NCBI GenBank assembly: GCA_011371325.1
Contig: DRQV01000155.1
Location: 1-7,558, forward strand
Direction: 5' to 3'
Source: Thioploca sp.
GTDB taxonomy: Bacteria > Pseudomonadota > Gammaproteobacteria > Beggiatoales > Beggiatoaceae
Length of the DNA stretch: 7,558 nt
The notes under the pieces were generated by a model, which was given only the letters and a program-made list of their open reading frames with translations, searched no databases and had not been told where the DNA came from. The position numbers and the translations under genes were made by a program. Below, piece by piece: positions 5,792-7,558 of the stretch (the first letter of the stretch is position 1; the number at the start of each line of letters is the position of its first letter).

Positions 5792-7174
5792 TTATTTCTT
5801 CACATGCTTCATTAAACGTTGTTTTTTCTTTTGTTGATGTGGAGTTAAAATATTTTTTCTGCCGGCAAATGGGTTTTCACCTTGTTTAAAATCTAATCGA
5901 ATTGGAGTACCTTCTAATTTAAACGCATCTCGAAAATAATTTTTTAAATAACGTTGATAGGCATTTGGCAAAGATTCAACCTGATTACCATGAATTATGA
6001 ATAATGGTGGGTTAGTACCAGCTTGATTTATATAACGTAATTTTATTCTTCTGCCATGTCTTAATGGTGGGGAATGTGCTTTTACCGCATCTTGTAAAAC
6101 AACATTTAATCTTGGAGTGTGAATTTTTCTATTGGCAGATAGCCATACATTATTGACTGTATCTAATAATTTATTGACTCCAGAACCATGTAAAGCAGAA
6201 ATAAAATGAATTTTGGCAAAATCAATAAAATGTAGCTTTCTATCTAAGTTAGATTTAACTCGTTCTCTATGATCATGTTTTAAACCATCCCATTTATTTA
6301 CCGCAATTATCAAACCACGTCCACTATCTAGGATATGTCCTAATAAATTAGTATCTTGCACGGTCATGCCTTCTTTGGCATCTATTAGCATGATTACTAT
6401 GTTGGCAACGCTGATAGCTTGCAATGCTTTAATAACACTAAATTTTTCAACAGTTTCATGTATTTTAGAACGTTTTCTAACTCCAGCAGTGTCTATCAGA
6501 GTATAAGTTTTACCATCTTGTTCAAAAGGAATAAAAATACTATCCCGAGTAGTCCCAGGCTGATCAAAAGTAATCACTCGATCATAACCTAACAAACGAT
6601 TGACTAGAGTAGATTTACCAACATTTGGCCGGCCAAGCACAGCTATTTTTAAACTTTTATCATTTTCTGGTAAAGAATCTTCTTCATTCGGAAATTCTTC
6701 CAATACATTAATCATCAAATCAGTAATTCCCCTTTGATGAGCTGCTGAAATAACGTGCATTTTATCCAAACCCAAGCTATAAAACTCAGCACTGATTATT
6801 TCTTTCGGTGTTCCTTCTGCCTTGTTTATAACCAAATGAATTGGAGTCTCAAGTTTGCGTAATTCATTAGCTAGATTTTCGTCTGCTGCTGTCAAACCAC
6901 CACGTCCATCCACTAAAAATAATACACTATCAGCTTCCTCAATAGCTAACCAAGCCTGTTGAGTAATATGTTCCAACATTGCATCAGATTTTTCTCCAAG
7001 CCCACCTGTATCAATCAACCAACAATAACCGCCAACAATTCCTCGGCCAAATTTACGATCTCGAGTTAGACCAGGTTGATCCGCAACTAGAGCATCACGA
7101 GTTTTTGTTAACGCATTGAATAAAGTAGATTTACCGACATTTGGACGGCCGACAATAGCTATTGTGGGAAGCAT
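5792..7174 (-). CDS. der: Ribosome-assembly GTPase Der (EngA)
   Basis: Essential double-GTPase needed for maturation of the 50S ribosomal subunit. The 460 residues contain two full G domains. Domain 1 has GRPNVGKST (9-17), the G2 region LTRDR (36-40), DTGG (55-58) and NKAE (117-120). Domain 2 has GRPNVGKST (181-189), GTTRDS (207-212), DTAG (228-231) and NKWD (293-296). A KH-like C-terminal domain follows (about 350-435, with LRHGRRIKLRY) and then a basic tail rich in lysine. The acidic linker between the G domains (about 162-175) is short, so the protein is shorter than the 490-residue E. coli Der. The ATG lies 2 bases after the stop of the upstream SIS gene and has an AGGA site 6 bases away, inside that gene. 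The pair is therefore probably co-transcribed and translationally coupled. The usual gammaproteobacterial neighbour bamB is not next to it. Confidence 0.97.
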   Translation of the reverse strand: MLPTIAIVGRPNVGKSTLFNALTKTRDALVADQPGLTRDRKFGRGIVGGYCWLIDTGGLGEKSDAMLEHITQQAWLAIEEADSVLFLVDGRGGLTAADENLANELRKLETPIHLVINKAEGTPKEIISAEFYSLGLDKMHVISAAHQRGITDLMINVLEEFPNEEDSLPENDKSLKIAVLGRPNVGKSTLVNRLLGYDRVITFDQPGTTRDSIFIPFEQDGKTYTLIDTAGVRKRSKIHETVEKFSVIKALQAISVANIVIMLIDAKEGMTVQDTNLLGHILDSGRGLIIAVNKWDGLKHDHRERVKSNLDRKLHFIDFAKIHFISALHGSGVNKLLDTVNNVWLSANRKIHTPRLNVVLQDAVKAHSPPLRHGRRIKLRYINQAGTNPPLFIIHGNQVESLPNAYQRYLKNYFRDAFKLEGTPIRLDFKQGENPFAGRKNILTPHQQKKKQRLMKHVKK

Positions 7175-7176
7175 GT

Positions 7177-7558
7177 TTAATCCTGTTGCAAAGTTTGGTC
7201 AATTATATCACATAAACAATGAATAACTAATAAATGCACTTCTTGAATACGGGCAGTTGATTGGCTAGGAATTCTTATTTCTATATCAGTCGAAACTAAT
7301 GTTTTACCAATAGTTCCTCCATCATAACCAGTTAAAGCTATTACGTTCAAATTTCTATCATGAGCTGTTTGGATGGCTTGCAATATATTAGGAGAATTAC
7401 CACTAGTACTGATAGCTAATAACATATCTTTAGCTTGGCCTAAAGCTTCAATTTGCCGAGAGAAAATTTTTTCAAACGCATAATCATTAGCGATAGAAGT
7501 AAGATTAGAGGTATCAGTGGTCAAAGAAATAGCAGCTAAAGCTCTTCTCTCAGTTTCA
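7177..7558 (-). CDS. SIS-domain protein, GmhA/DiaA type, C-terminal part (5' end outside window)
   Basis: The last 126 residues of a sugar-isomerase-fold protein. The family is usually about 190-200 residues, so roughly 70 are missing. The frame stays open to the window edge and starts with ETERRALAAISLTTDT, so the TTG at 7524 is an internal leucine and not a start. Family marks are LTTDTSNLTSIANDY, the phosphosugar-binding loop ISTSGNSPN, ALTGYDGG, and ARIQEVHLLVIHCLCDIID, which contains the histidine used by sedoheptulose-7-phosphate isomerase. GmhA makes D-glycero-D-manno-heptose 7-phosphate for LPS core; DiaA is its paralogue that binds DnaA at initiation. ALTGYDGG and the CLCDIID ending resemble DiaA, while STSGNSPN and the second His resemble GmhA. 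With the N-terminus missing I cannot decide. It ends 2 bases before der. Confidence 0.88.
   Translation of the reverse strand, partial: ETERRALAAISLTTDTSNLTSIANDYAFEKIFSRQIEALGQAKDMLLAISTSGNSPNILQAIQTAHDRNLNVIALTGYDGGTIGKTLVSTDIEIRIPSQSTARIQEVHLLVIHCLCDIIDQTLQQD
7181..7184 (-). promoter_or_regulatory. der ribosome-binding site inside the SIS gene
   Basis: AGGA on the minus strand, 6 bases before the der ATG and within the last two sense codons (CAG GAT) of the SIS gene. With a 2-base stop-to-start gap this supports translational coupling. Confidence 0.6.

Noticed and set aside
7522..7524. TTG as the start of the SIS-domain gene
   Set aside because: The frame continues upstream to the window edge with family-like sequence, so this codon is internal and the gene is cut by the window.

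Overview
The window is an AT-rich stretch of bacterial chromosome. Every gene I can support lies on the minus strand, so transcription runs from high to low coordinates. Gene content and protein motifs point to a gammaproteobacterium: a DUF4426-type secreted protein, proteobacterial RseP with two PDZ domains, AlaRS with an editing domain, and Der. The strong AT bias and the loss of usual gene neighbours suggest a low-GC, possibly host-associated lineage. I cannot name a genus.

Layout in the direction of transcription: the C-terminal two thirds of a SIS-domain protein (GmhA/DiaA type, 5' end outside the window) is followed after 2 bases by der, the ribosome-assembly GTPase. Next come a small unrecognised 57-codon ORF (5607-5780), then alaS (alanyl-tRNA synthetase). 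A 260-base gap rich in inverted repeats leads to rseP (inner-membrane site-2 protease). A convincing extended -10 promoter precedes a gene for a small secreted DUF4426 protein, which ends at a strong hairpin plus T-tract. That terminator sits only ten bases before the start of argD (acetylornithine/DAP aminotransferase), whose first 204 codons reach the window edge.

Most of the content is housekeeping: ribosome assembly, tRNA charging, envelope-stress proteolysis, and arginine/lysine synthesis. The genes do not form one pathway. Only the SIS-der pair looks translationally coupled; the others are separated by AT-rich gaps of 65 to 310 bases. I found no tRNA, rRNA, CRISPR, intact mobile element or obvious defence system, and no convincing undescribed system. 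The points worth a second look are the terminator-like hairpin against the argD ribosome-binding site, the interlocking inverted repeats with a leftover open frame between alaS and rseP, and the 57-residue ORF after der.
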